The notes under the pieces: generated by a model
What the model was told of the DNA's origin: nothing
Seen by the model: only the letters and a program-made list of their open reading frames with translations
Databases searched by the model: none
Assembly: GCA_025936825.1 (NCBI GenBank)
Contig: JAICSO010000002.1
Span: forward strand, 62,001 to 126,000
Direction of reading: 5' to 3'
Length of the DNA stretch: 64,000 nucleotides
DNA from: Terriglobales bacterium
GTDB lineage: Bacteria > Acidobacteriota > Terriglobia > Terriglobales > Acidobacteriaceae
Shown here: positions 37,352-46,323 of the stretch, in pieces
How the letters are laid out: the number at the start of each line of letters is the position of its first letter
Numbering within the stretch: position 1 is the stretch's first letter
Position numbers and translations under genes: made by a program

Positions 37352-38974
37352 TTACTCGGAAGATATTTTTTCGTCGGAAACGACGGAGTGTTTCTTGAAC
37401 TTGGCGTCGTTGTGGTCGGGGAAATCGGTACGGTAGTGCGCGCCACGGCTCTCTTCACGTGCAAGCGCGGATTTCGCCACCAGCGTCCCGGTAAGCTGCA
37501 AATTGCGAACCTCAAATTCTCGGCGGCTGTGAGACGCTTTCAGTTGGCTGCCCAACTGTTCTAATTGCGCGATGGCCTGCTTCAATCCCGTGGCCGTGCG
37601 CACGATGCCCACCTGTTTCCACATCAGTTCTTGAATTTGCGTGACAGCCGTCTCGACCGGAACGGGAAGCGGGCCATTGGAGTACGCAGCGGCCGGGGAC
37701 GTCTGCCCCACGCTGCCGGAAGGCGTTTTCAGTTCATCTCGCATCTTTCGTCCCGCGCGAGCTCCAAACACCAAACCTTCCAGCAGGGAATTGCTCGCCA
37801 GGCGGTTGGCTCCGTGCACGCCAGTTCCGGCTGCCTCTCCGGCCGCATACAAAGCGGACAAACTCGTTCTACCATTCAGATCAGTGCGAACTCCGCCCAT
37901 GGCATAATGCGCAGCTGGACGTATCGGGATCAGTTCGCTCGTGATATCGATGTTGTACTGCATGCACGTCGAGTAAATCCGAGGAAAGCGTTTCTTGATG
38001 TGGTCGGCATCGAGATCCGTGAGATCGAGATAAACCACCGGATCCTTCGCGCGGCTCCGCTCCAACTCGTGCATGATGGCGCGTGCCACCACATCACGCG
38101 GCGCGAGTTCACCCATTGGATGGTACTTGGGCATGAAACGGGTCATTTCCATGTTGCGGAGATGCGCGCCTTCCCCTCGCAACGCCTCGGACAAAAGGAA
38201 CCGCGGCGCTTTCTTCAGGTACAGCGCCGTGGGGTGAAATTGGATGAACTCCAGATCAGTCACCTGCGCGCCGGCCCGATACGCCATTGCGACGCCGTCG
38301 CCCGTCGCTACCCCAGGGTTGGTTGTGTTGGCGTAGAGTTGACCCATCCCTCCAGTGGCCAGTAGAACTGCGGAGGCGTGAATCGTTGCGTGCTGACCGT
38401 GCTCGTCGATCACGTTGACAGCGCAGACGCGCCCGCCATCAACCAGTAAGTCGGTGGAGAACTCGAATTCCCGCACCGAAATTTCCTTGAGCGTCTTCGC
38501 TTTTGCGTAGAGCGCGCGCAGAATTTCGCGACCAGTAGAGTCTCCGTGTGCATGGAGGATACGATTGCGGCTGTGCGCGCCTTCGCGCCCGAACGTAAGC
38601 TTCGTGCCTTCGCGATCAAACTGCGTGCCCCAGGCAATCAACTCTTCAATGCCTTGCGGTGCTTCCTCGACAAGCACCTTTGCTGCCTCGGCATTGCAGA
38701 GCCCATCGCCGGCATTGAGCGTGTCCTGCAGGTGAAGACTGATCTCGTCCTCGTCACTGAGCGCCGCAGCTATGCCGCCTTGCGCATACTGCGTGCTGGA
38801 ATCTGTGACCTCGCGTTTCGCCAGCACCAACACGCGTCCGGCGGGCGCAAGCTCAATGGCCGCGCGCAATCCGGCGACTCCGGCTCCAATGACGAGAAAG
38901 TCAGTCTCCGACGCATGGGCTGGCATGTGCTGTGAATGGTACCACCGCGAATTGAGGTCTTCCAGCGTGGCCAT
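37352..38974 (-). CDS. nadB: L-aspartate oxidase
   Basis: About 540 residues from the ATG at 38974 (AGGA eight bases upstream; the frame extends to 39004). First step of NAD synthesis: oxidises aspartate to iminoaspartate with FAD. Visible: FAD dinucleotide motif (DFLVIGAGVAGLRAAIELA), the SSTQYAQGGIAAAL loop, RILHAHGDSTGREI, substrate-site EFIQFHPTALYL, and RPAAHYAMGGVRTDLNGRTS with the catalytic Arg region, then AAGEAAGTGVHGANRLASNS. The C-terminal helical domain is present (KQAIAQLEQLGSQL). nadA and nadC are not in the window. It is divergent from aroB, with 49 bases between. Confidence 0.95.
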   Translation of the reverse strand: MATLEDLNSRWYHSQHMPAHASETDFLVIGAGVAGLRAAIELAPAGRVLVLAKREVTDSSTQYAQGGIAAALSDEDEISLHLQDTLNAGDGLCNAEAAKVLVEEAPQGIEELIAWGTQFDREGTKLTFGREGAHSRNRILHAHGDSTGREILRALYAKAKTLKEISVREFEFSTDLLVDGGRVCAVNVIDEHGQHATIHASAVLLATGGMGQLYANTTNPGVATGDGVAMAYRAGAQVTDLEFIQFHPTALYLKKAPRFLLSEALRGEGAHLRNMEMTRFMPKYHPMGELAPRDVVARAIMHELERSRAKDPVVYLDLTDLDADHIKKRFPRIYSTCMQYNIDITSELIPIRPAAHYAMGGVRTDLNGRTSLSALYAAGEAAGTGVHGANRLASNSLLEGLVFGARAGRKMRDELKTPSGSVGQTSPAAAYSNGPLPVPVETAVTQIQELMWKQVGIVRTATGLKQAIAQLEQLGSQLKASHSRREFEVRNLQLTGTLVAKSALAREESRGAHYRTDFPDHNDAKFKKHSVVSDEKISSE

Positions 38975-39023
38975 GTACTGATCCTTCTCCCGCAATCGGC
39001 TCACTTGCTATGATGAAAGTCCT

Positions 39024-40121
39024 GTGCTTCGCATCCCAATCAGAACTGAGTCCCGCAATTACGAAGCGATCATCGAGCACGGTGTGTTAGCGCGTACCGG
39101 CCAGGTGCTAGCCAAGACTCTGGGCAATGCCTCACCCGCATTCGTGATCACAGTCCTGCCCGTCCGGCGGCGCTGGGGCAAGGCACTTTCCCGTTCGTTG
39201 GAAGCTGCCGGATTCTCGCCGAAGTTCATCGACATGCGTGACGGCGAAACCCACAAGCGACTGTCGACCATTGATCAGCTCGCGGAGAACATGGTCCGTC
39301 TCGGGGCTGACCGCAAGGCGCTGGTGATTGCATTCGGCGGTGGTGTGGTAGGCGATGTCGCGGGAATGCTGGCTTCGGTCTACATGCGTGGGGTGAAACT
39401 TGTGCAAATTCCCACGACGGTGCAGGCACAGCTCGATGCCGCGATCGGGGGCAAAACCGGCGTAAACCTGCGTACTGGAAAGAACCTGGTGGGAACGTTC
39501 TTTCAGCCGGAGTTGGTGCTCATAGATCCCGCTGTTCTTGAGACGCTACCGCAACGTGAGTTCCGCGCGGGAATGTACGAAGCGGTGAAGGCCGGCATCA
39601 TTGGCAAGCCTGCCTTGTTCGACCAATTGGCCAAAATCCCAATCAAAGAGCTGCGCCAAGACGCCAATTTCGTGACCCGAGCCATTGCCGAATCGGTGCG
39701 ACTGAAAGCCGAAGTTGTTTCTGCCGACGAAAAAGAGGGTGACCTGCGGCGCGTGCTGAACCTTGGACATACTCTTGGCCATGCGCTCGAGGCCGCTACC
39801 GAGTACAAGCATTTTCTCCACGGAGAAGCCGTTGCTTGGGGCATGCAGGCCGCGGCTCGAATTGCTGTGGATACGGGTGTATGCGACAACGCAACTTACG
39901 AACGTATTCGCGACGCAGTCCACACCTGGGGGCCGCTGCCCGATGTGAATATCCAGAACACGAAGGCTCTCAAGCTGCTGCGCTCCGACAAGAAGACGGA
40001 AGCCGGAACCGTTCACTTCGTTCTTCCAAAGAAGATTGGAAAAGTTGAAATCGTTAAGAACGTTCCCGAGAGCGTAATTATTTCCGCACTGGCGGAGATT
40101 CGAAGGGCCTCCCGTGCCTGA
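39024..40121 (+). CDS. aroB: 3-dehydroquinate synthase
   Basis: A 365-residue enzyme of the shikimate pathway starting at GTG 39024. NAD-binding and metal motifs are intact: DGETHKRLSTIDQLAENMV, ADRKALVIAFGGGVVGDVAG, QIPTTVQAQLDAAIGGKTGV, FRAGMYEAVKAGIIG, and the zinc-ligand segments RVLNLGHTLGHALE and FLHGEAVAWGMQAAARIA. It overlaps the downstream ubiE-type gene by eight bases, so the two are translationally coupled. The pairing links chorismate supply with menaquinone methylation. Confidence 0.95.
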   Translation: MLRIPIRTESRNYEAIIEHGVLARTGQVLAKTLGNASPAFVITVLPVRRRWGKALSRSLEAAGFSPKFIDMRDGETHKRLSTIDQLAENMVRLGADRKALVIAFGGGVVGDVAGMLASVYMRGVKLVQIPTTVQAQLDAAIGGKTGVNLRTGKNLVGTFFQPELVLIDPAVLETLPQREFRAGMYEAVKAGIIGKPALFDQLAKIPIKELRQDANFVTRAIAESVRLKAEVVSADEKEGDLRRVLNLGHTLGHALEAATEYKHFLHGEAVAWGMQAAARIAVDTGVCDNATYERIRDAVHTWGPLPDVNIQNTKALKLLRSDKKTEAGTVHFVLPKKIGKVEIVKNVPESVIISALAEIRRASRA

Positions 40122-40881
40122 TGCAGCGCCGGGCAGTTCGCAGCAGCAGGTGCGAGGCGCTGCTCCCGAAGGCGCAACCGACACCGAGTCTGCTTCGCGT
40201 GCAGTGCGGGATATGTTTACATCCATCGCTCCGCGTTACGACCTGCTTAATCATCTGCTCTCGGCCAATGTAGATAAACTCTGGTGGCGCAGAACCGCCC
40301 GCACGTTCCGACACATTCTGTCGCGAGAAGGCGCCCGCGCCCTGGACCTCTGTTGCGGAACTGGCGACATGGCCTTCGCCCTTCGGAAGCAGGGAAGAGC
40401 CGCAACGATCACCGGTGCAGATTTTTCCCACGCAATGTTGGTGCGCGCTCGCCGCAAGACCACTTCTGCCAGTGCCATTACGTGGATCGAGTCTGACGCA
40501 CTGCGTCTGCCATTTCCGGACAACAGTTTTGACCTGGTGACCTCTGCATTCGGGTTCCGCAATCTCGCGGATTACGACGCCGGTTTACGCGAAATCTTCC
40601 GCGTACTGCGCTCAGGTGGGGAATGCGGCATTCTGGATTTTAGTGAGCCCGGCGGCATCGTCGGCAAGGCTTACAACGTGTACTTCAAATCGGTTCTTCC
40701 CCGCATTGGAAAACTGATATCTGGCAACAACGGCGCTTATGCGTACCTGCCTGCGTCGGTAAAGAGGTTTCCGTCTCCACCGGAGTTGATTGACCGCATG
40801 GGTCAAGCGGGGTTTCGGGAGAGCGTTTGGATCCCTTACACGTTTGGAATTGCTGGATTGTTCAGAGGGAAGAAGCTCTGA
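40114..40881 (+). CDS. ubiE: Demethylmenaquinone/ubiquinone methyltransferase
   Basis: A 255-residue SAM-dependent methyltransferase from GTG 40114. Motifs: MFTSIAPRYDLLNHLLS (UbiE/MenG signature), SAM-binding DLCCGTGDMAFAL, ESDALRLPFPDNSFDLVTSA, then FGFRNLADY, and SVKRFPSPPELIDRMGQAGF. In Acidobacteriota, which use menaquinone, the expected product is menaquinone (menG function). The first ~25 residues are poorly conserved, and a later start is conceivable. It follows aroB with an eight-base overlap. Confidence 0.92.
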   Translation: MPDAAPGSSQQQVRGAAPEGATDTESASRAVRDMFTSIAPRYDLLNHLLSANVDKLWWRRTARTFRHILSREGARALDLCCGTGDMAFALRKQGRAATITGADFSHAMLVRARRKTTSASAITWIESDALRLPFPDNSFDLVTSAFGFRNLADYDAGLREIFRVLRSGGECGILDFSEPGGIVGKAYNVYFKSVLPRIGKLISGNNGAYAYLPASVKRFPSPPELIDRMGQAGFRESVWIPYTFGIAGLFRGKKL

Positions 40882-40936
40882 GGGCCAGCCCTTTTTCAGT
40901 TGCGGCCCTCAATGAGAACTCCCATCAATGAAGTCT

Positions 40937-41095
40937 GCGTCATCCCGAAGTGCCGCGTTTTCACCAGCGGCACGAGGGATCTGGCGTGGAGCATTACCTC
41001 TTCAAGTAGCACCGGAATCCCGCTCGAGTAGGCGTGATCCGCGCAAGATCCCTCCGTCGGCTGAACAACGCCGACGTTCCGTTGAGGTCATCGTT
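40937..41095. repeat. H4-like repeat with GATCT/AGATC inner arms
   Basis: Left half: CGTCATCCCGAAGTGCCGCG, TTCACCAGCGG, CGAGGGATCTGGCG. Right half: CAAGATCCCTCCGTCGGC and GAGGTCATCG, with a small hairpin GTCGGC TGAACAAC GCCGAC. It occupies most of the gene-free stretch 40882-41125. The boundaries are approximate. Confidence 0.55.
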
Positions 41096-41125
41096 TCGGG
41101 TTGGTGCGTGAGAGAAGACCGCAGA

Positions 41126-42175
41126 TTACTGCTTAAAGCACTCCGCGAACGCTTCCGCGATCGGGTACTTGATTACATTCTTATACTCAGGCCCGAGGAA
41201 TTCCTGCAGGCGGGTCGTATCCATCACCGTGTCCGACAACATATACGGCAGCACATCTGGCGGAATTGTGGAAATCCGCATTTTCCAAAGAAATTGCAGG
41301 ACCAATTCAAACAGCTTTTCCGTAGGGACACGGAGCAGTTTTGCTTTTGCGATGTGGATGCACTGCTCGAACGTCAGTGGGGTGCCGCGGCCAGTGACAT
41401 TCAGCACCGTCAACCGCTGCGCTTCGGGTTCCTTCTTGTTCAGAATGAACGAGATCACCCGTGCGACATCTTCAATGTGAACGAACTGGATCCGATTCTC
41501 GAGGTACTTCTTCCCTGACGTCAACAGGCATGGAAGGCGCTTGTGTTGTTCGCGCATGCGTGCGGCGCGCTTGCTGGTTCCGCCAGGGATCCCGCGAAAA
41601 GCCTCCATAAAGTAGTTATCTACATTCGCCCCGGAGAAAATGCTCGGACGAAGGATATAGACGCTACAACCCCGAAGGGCCGGCGCTCGCTGCTGCACCA
41701 CGCGATCGGACTCCATTTTGTGAATTCCGTATTTATAAGTGCGCGCTGCCAAAGGCGTTTCCTCGGTCGCAGGCTTCGAGAGATCGGGCCCGTATGCCGA
41801 CACGCTACTCACGAATACGAATTTCTCAACCATCGGCCAATCGCGGTTGGCCTCGGTGACGGCCTCCATCACGCGCGCCGTCCCCGCTACGTTCACCTTC
41901 CAGATGCGCTCCGCGTCGAGCACGCCCGTGCGGACGGCGTCCATCACGAAAGCGAGATGCACCACCGCCACCGGTCGAACATCCTTAAACAGTTGGATCA
42001 ACTGCAGGCACGAGGCTTCCTCAGCAAGATCCATCTGCTCGAATTGCACTGGAAGGTCGGTCTGCGGCGGGCGAAAATCCACTCCAACCACGCGGAAGGA
42101 GCTCAGAAGCGGCAGTAACTGCCGCCCCAGGTTCCCGGAGATCCCCGTCACTACAATGGACGGCGTCGAATTCAT
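41126..42175 (-). CDS. NAD(P)-dependent epimerase/dehydratase (extended SDR)
   Basis: A 349-residue extended short-chain dehydrogenase. The N-terminal nucleotide-binding motif (VVTGISGNLGRQLLPLLS) is followed by an acidic strand end (VVGVDFRPP). The catalytic Tyr and Lys appear in RTYKYGIHKMESDRVVQ, with Ser-rich FVFVSSVSAYG before them. The C-terminal part contains an unusual RMREQHKRLPCLLTSGKKYL, then QFVHIEDVARVISFIL. The substrate is unknown; a nucleotide sugar or lipid-linked sugar is usual. It starts immediately after the PpiC gene stop (TAA then ATG), so both form one operon. Confidence 0.85.
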   Translation of the reverse strand: MNSTPSIVVTGISGNLGRQLLPLLSSFRVVGVDFRPPQTDLPVQFEQMDLAEEASCLQLIQLFKDVRPVAVVHLAFVMDAVRTGVLDAERIWKVNVAGTARVMEAVTEANRDWPMVEKFVFVSSVSAYGPDLSKPATEETPLAARTYKYGIHKMESDRVVQQRAPALRGCSVYILRPSIFSGANVDNYFMEAFRGIPGGTSKRAARMREQHKRLPCLLTSGKKYLENRIQFVHIEDVARVISFILNKKEPEAQRLTVLNVTGRGTPLTFEQCIHIAKAKLLRVPTEKLFELVLQFLWKMRISTIPPDVLPYMLSDTVMDTTRLQEFLGPEYKNVIKYPIAEAFAECFKQ

Positions 42176-43240
42176 TTACTTCTTTCCGGCAGGTGGAGTC
42201 GATGGAACTGGTGCTGGCGCCGGTTCACCTGGATTCCTCAGCGTCGGCGGCGCGGGCACCGCAAAGTATGCATCGTCGTAGGTCGTTTTTTCGGTCGCGG
42301 TTTTTCGGAGGTCCGTGCTCTCTTGCTGCATCTTCTGCTGTTGTAGAGCGCGCGTGATCTCGGGTCGGACCTCATCAAGCGGTTGGTCCTTCTTGGCCTC
42401 GATCTTGTAGATCATGTACGCCTGGGGATCGTTCAACACCGGGGAAACCTCGCCGACTTTCAACTCGAAGATCGAGGCATCGCTTGCGGGGAAGCGTCCC
42501 TTGGTTACGTTGTCGACACGGGTTGGGGTGGCCTTCAGCTTCTGTCCCGCAAAGTCGTAGGCTTCTTGCTGCAGCTTGGTGAAGTCCTCGCCGGCAGCGG
42601 CTCGAGCCCGCAACTTGTCGGCCTCTTCCTTCATCGCAGCTTCAGAAGCTTCGCGCTTCTTTTGCGCTGCAGGATCATCGGGCTTGATCTGCGCGGCATC
42701 CACTTTCTGTTTTGGCACATACAGCCGGTCGTAGCTGATGGTTTGGAACTCGTTGCTATGCTGCTTGTAGTAGGCCTCGATGTCCGCATCACTGACCTGG
42801 CTGGCGGCTTTTTGCATTTCCTCTTGCGCAAGTCGCGCCAACAGTTGCAGGCGCTGCAATTGCATCTGCTCGTCAAAGTTCGGGCCCTGGTCCAGGCCGG
42901 CCTCATGGGCTCGCTGCGACAGTAACAATGCAACTACATATTGGGTCGCCAACGCTTTCTGCTGTTGCTTTGGCATGTTCGGCTGCAGAGCATTCACGAT
43001 CTTCTCGAACTCTGCCCGCGTGATCACCGTCTTGCAATCCGCCGCCCCTTTGCTTTTATCGCAGAATCCCTGAATGGTGATTACGGGCGCGTCTGGCGCA
43101 ACCTTCGTGTCCGCAGCCGGACTAGGTAGTTCTTGAACTGGCGTACTAACGCGTGGTTTAACGACTGGCTGAGTATTGTTTTGGCCTGCCGCAACGCCTG
43201 CCAGCAAGACGCACACAAGCCCACTCACAAAGACTCTCAA
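42176..43240 (-). CDS. Periplasmic PpiC/SurA-type peptidyl-prolyl isomerase
   Basis: About 354 residues from TTG 43240, chosen because GGAGG lies about six bases upstream and it starts a signal peptide (RVFVSGLVCVLLAGVAAGQ); the frame stays open to 43363. SurA-N-like helices (KTVITRAEFEKIVNALQPNM, YVVALLLSQRAHEAGLD) precede a parvulin-like domain (AAAGEDFTKLQQEAYDFAGQ, GRFPASDASIFELKVGEVSP, then VLNDPQAYMIYKIEAKKDQP). It is probably a chaperone for outer-membrane protein assembly. The C-terminal tail is Pro-rich. The epimerase gene follows without a gap. Confidence 0.85.
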   Translation of the reverse strand: MRVFVSGLVCVLLAGVAAGQNNTQPVVKPRVSTPVQELPSPAADTKVAPDAPVITIQGFCDKSKGAADCKTVITRAEFEKIVNALQPNMPKQQQKALATQYVVALLLSQRAHEAGLDQGPNFDEQMQLQRLQLLARLAQEEMQKAASQVSDADIEAYYKQHSNEFQTISYDRLYVPKQKVDAAQIKPDDPAAQKKREASEAAMKEEADKLRARAAAGEDFTKLQQEAYDFAGQKLKATPTRVDNVTKGRFPASDASIFELKVGEVSPVLNDPQAYMIYKIEAKKDQPLDEVRPEITRALQQQKMQQESTDLRKTATEKTTYDDAYFAVPAPPTLRNPGEPAPAPVPSTPPAGKK

Positions 43241-43383
43241 AGGAACCCTCCAGAAATGTTTGCGGATAGAGAAATCGTAGCACAGAGCGGAAATCATAAA
43301 CCCTGCGCGGGATTCCAAAGGTGCTTGCGAAGGAACTGCAGGTAGGAGAGGAATGCCAGGCATTTTGCGCGATAATTGCAGTC

Positions 43384-44820
43384 ATGCCCGATGTTCCCGC
43401 GGTCACGCGTCCGGAACTCGTCTCCATGCGCTCGGAGAAGCGCGCGGTGGCGGCGAATTCCGTGTTTGCCGCGATCGCGATCACCTCGCTCAAGATCGTC
43501 GTTGGTATCACCACCGGAAGCTTGGGAATTTTGTCAGAAGCCGCGCATTCCGGTCTCGACCTTGTGGCTGCCATCGTCACCCTGTTTTCCGTGCGCGTTT
43601 CTGATAAGCCGGCCGACGCCGATCATCAATACGGCCATGGCAAAGTTGAGAATTTTTCCGCATTTATCGAGACCGGACTGTTGCTGCTGACCTGTCTCTA
43701 CATTATTTACGAGGCGATTAAGCGCCTCTTCTTCCATCATGTCGAGATCGAACCATCGCTTGCTGCATTTCTCGTGATGTTTGTATCGATCGGCGTGGAC
43801 TTCTGGCGCTCGCGCGCGCTGGGAAGAATCGCAGACAAGTACGACAGCCAGGCTTTGCAAGCCGACGCTCTGCACTTCTCAACTGACATTTGGTCCAGCG
43901 CAGTCGTGATCCTCGGCTTGGCGCTGGTGCTAGTCGGCAGATCGCTTCACATTCCTTGGCTGATTGAAGCCGATCCTGTCGCGGCCCTGTTTGTAGCTGG
44001 CGTGATTCTGTTTGTAAGTACGCGCTTGGCGCGCAAGACGGTGGATGCCTTGCTTGACACCGCACCCGTGGGAGTTCGCAGCCAGATTATTAACGCGCTT
44101 ACCAAGATCGACGGAGTACTGGAGGTCAATCGGGTTCGCATACGGCGCGCCGGGAACCGCTACTTTGCCGATGTTTCGGTGGGCCTTGCGCGCAATGTCA
44201 CTTTCCAGCGGTCAGGGCAGATGGCAGAGGAAGTTACGCGCACCGTGCACGGAATTCTCCCTAACACCGACGTCGTGGTCCACTCCGTCCCGCGCGCAGG
44301 ATCGAAGGAGAACGTCTTCGACCGCGTGCGCGCCGTTGCTACCCGCCACAACCTCAATGTCCATGACGTGAGCGTGCAGGACCTCGACGGGCGTCTATAT
44401 GTCGAGCAGCACCTGGAACTCGACGAGAACCTTCCAATCAAGGATGCGCACGATCGTGCCAGCGAACTGGAGAGCGAGATTCGGGAGGAAGTGCCGGAAG
44501 TGGCTTCGATTCTCACCCACATCGAGAGCGAGCCGGCGACCATCGAGTCCGCCGAACAACTGCAGCGAGACGCGAAGCTCGAACAGAAACTGAAACAACT
44601 GTCGAGGGAATTCCCCGAAGTTCTCGACATTCATGACATGCAGGTGAAACGTGTTCGCGACTACGTCTATGTTTCCTGCCACTGCACCTTTCCCGACGAC
44701 CTGCCTCTGGGCCGCGTGCACGATATCTGCACCGCTTTGGAAATCCGCTTTAAGCAGGAAGCCCCGGAACTGTTTCGCGTACTGATCCACCCGGAGCCGA
44801 GCACCGACAATCGGAGATGA
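43384..44820 (+). CDS. Cation diffusion facilitator transporter with three C-terminal cytoplasmic repeats
   Basis: About 478 residues from ATG 43384 (ATG 43426 also possible). Six-helix CDF core: SLKIVVGITTGSLGILSEAA, HSGLDLVAAIVTLFSVRVSD with the HSGLD site, DHQYGHGKVENFSAFIETGL, and LQADALHFSTDIWSSAVVIL with the HxxxD site. Instead of one CDF dimerisation domain it has about three in tandem: INALTKIDGVLEVNRVRIRR, FDRVRAVATRHNLNVHDVSV and KLKQLSREFPEVLDIHDMQV, each a ferredoxin-like fold. Exports Zn, Fe, Mn or similar. It is followed after one base by an OsmC gene. Confidence 0.9.
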   Translation: MPDVPAVTRPELVSMRSEKRAVAANSVFAAIAITSLKIVVGITTGSLGILSEAAHSGLDLVAAIVTLFSVRVSDKPADADHQYGHGKVENFSAFIETGLLLLTCLYIIYEAIKRLFFHHVEIEPSLAAFLVMFVSIGVDFWRSRALGRIADKYDSQALQADALHFSTDIWSSAVVILGLALVLVGRSLHIPWLIEADPVAALFVAGVILFVSTRLARKTVDALLDTAPVGVRSQIINALTKIDGVLEVNRVRIRRAGNRYFADVSVGLARNVTFQRSGQMAEEVTRTVHGILPNTDVVVHSVPRAGSKENVFDRVRAVATRHNLNVHDVSVQDLDGRLYVEQHLELDENLPIKDAHDRASELESEIREEVPEVASILTHIESEPATIESAEQLQRDAKLEQKLKQLSREFPEVLDIHDMQVKRVRDYVYVSCHCTFPDDLPLGRVHDICTALEIRFKQEAPELFRVLIHPEPSTDNRR

Positions 44821-44821
44821 C

Positions 44822-45223
44822 ATGTTCACCGCAAGCGCTAGATGGACTGAGAAATTCCAATTTGAGTCAACCGGAAACTCCGGCCACAAGCTGTTGGTCG
44901 ACGGCGACAGCAAAGTCGCGAACAGTCCTATGGAGTTGGTACTGGACGCCCTGTGCGGCTGCACCGCCTACGACGTCGTGAGCATTCTGCAGAAGAAACG
45001 CGAGCCGTTCACCGGAGTGGAAGTGAGCGCGAGAGCAGAGAAGGCGCCCAACCCGCCGCGTGTTTACACCGCAATTGAACTGGTTTACCGGGTCAGAGGA
45101 AATGTTACCCGCAAGTCGGTTGAGGATGCCGTGCGACTCTCGGAAGAGAAGTACTGCTCGGTCGCCGCGATGCTGAACAAGACTGCCAAGATTACCTATC
45201 GAATTGAATTGGACTCGAAGTGA
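44822..45223 (+). CDS. OsmC-family protein (YhfA-like)
   Basis: A 133-residue OsmC-fold protein. The first cysteine is in ELVLDALCGCTAYDVVSILQ and the second in LSEEKYCSVAAMLNKTAK; also visible are LLVDGDSKVANSPME and PFTGVEVSARAEKAPNPPR. It is close to the small YhfA type, whose activity is poorly known. It begins one base after the CDF transporter stop and overlaps the EamA gene by four bases (GTGA), giving a three-gene operon. Confidence 0.87.
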   Translation: MFTASARWTEKFQFESTGNSGHKLLVDGDSKVANSPMELVLDALCGCTAYDVVSILQKKREPFTGVEVSARAEKAPNPPRVYTAIELVYRVRGNVTRKSVEDAVRLSEEKYCSVAAMLNKTAKITYRIELDSK

Positions 45224-46209
45224 GCGGCACGTCCCCCAACATTCAAAACTCTGCGCAAGCAATGCCAGAACACGCTTATCGCGGATACCTATACATTGCC
45301 TGCTCCGCGGTCTTGTGGGGATCTTCGGCAAGTCTAGGTCGGGCCGCCTTCACCGGGCAATTATTTCCGGGGTCAGACATCGCACGCATTGACCCACTGA
45401 TTCTTTCGCAAGCCCGTACCACCTTTTCCTGCATCGCCGTGCTCGCAGCCTTGTTGCTGGTGCGTGGTCCCCGGCGCCTGAGTGTGCCCGTAGCGGATCT
45501 GGGAAGGTTGGTCCTCTTAGGGTTGGCTGGCGTGGCAGCTTCGAATTACTTCTACTATCTGGCGATTCAACGTACGAACGTCGCTACCGCCATCATCATT
45601 CAGTACACTGCACCCGTATGGGTGCTCCTTTATATGGTTGCGCGCAAGCTGGAACGTGCGACCATGCCTAAGATGGTTGCGGTTGCACTGGCAATCTTCG
45701 GAATTGCGCTCGTCATTGGACTATTCGGCGGCCGTAAGCTGCACTTCGATTCCATTGGAGTCGGAGCGGCACTGGTGGCGGCGTTCTCGTTCTCTTACTA
45801 CAACATCTTCGCGCACTCGCTGCTCGAGCGTTACGACCGTTGGACCGTGCTCTTGTTCACCACCATGTCTGCCGCCGTCTTCTGGCTGTTCATCAACTCC
45901 CCGTGGAAGATCGCCGCGGAGCATTACACGGCCGCCGCTTTGGGATTTCTGTTTGTATTCGCGATACTGTCTGTTCTGCTTCCATTTGTGTTCTACTTCG
46001 CAGGATTGCAGCATCTCCGACCCACCAAAGCGATTGTGGCCAGCTGCCTGGAACCTGTGTTCTCCATTCTGATTGCTGCTGCTGCGTTGCACGAGTCTGT
46101 GAATCCGTTGCAAGCGGTCGGAATGGCCATGGTTTTGGGTGCAATTCTGGTCGTGCAGAGACCCGCCGCAGGGGACAAAGTTCAACCTGTCATCGAGCCT
46201 GTCGACTAG
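45220..46209 (+). CDS. EamA/DMT-family transporter
   Basis: A 329-residue membrane protein starting at GTG 45220, overlapping the OsmC gene; an ATG at 45262 is an alternative start. Ten membrane helices in two EamA repeats: GYLYIACSAVLWGSSASLGR and NVATAIIIQYTAPVWVLLYM in the first, VGAALVAAFSFSYYNIFAHS and LRPTKAIVASCLEPVFSILI in the second. Drug/metabolite transporters export amino acids, nucleosides or toxic metabolites; the substrate cannot be read from sequence. Confidence 0.88.
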   Translation: MSGTSPNIQNSAQAMPEHAYRGYLYIACSAVLWGSSASLGRAAFTGQLFPGSDIARIDPLILSQARTTFSCIAVLAALLLVRGPRRLSVPVADLGRLVLLGLAGVAASNYFYYLAIQRTNVATAIIIQYTAPVWVLLYMVARKLERATMPKMVAVALAIFGIALVIGLFGGRKLHFDSIGVGAALVAAFSFSYYNIFAHSLLERYDRWTVLLFTTMSAAVFWLFINSPWKIAAEHYTAAALGFLFVFAILSVLLPFVFYFAGLQHLRPTKAIVASCLEPVFSILIAAAALHESVNPLQAVGMAMVLGAILVVQRPAAGDKVQPVIEPVD

Positions 46210-46323
46210 TTCTCCCCGTCCTGGATTTCGTACAACAAGTTACCTCCAGGTAGCCGGAATCACAGCAGAAAATCGAAATATCTTTTATGATGAAAGGTTC
46301 CCACTCTACGCGGAGAAGCAGAA

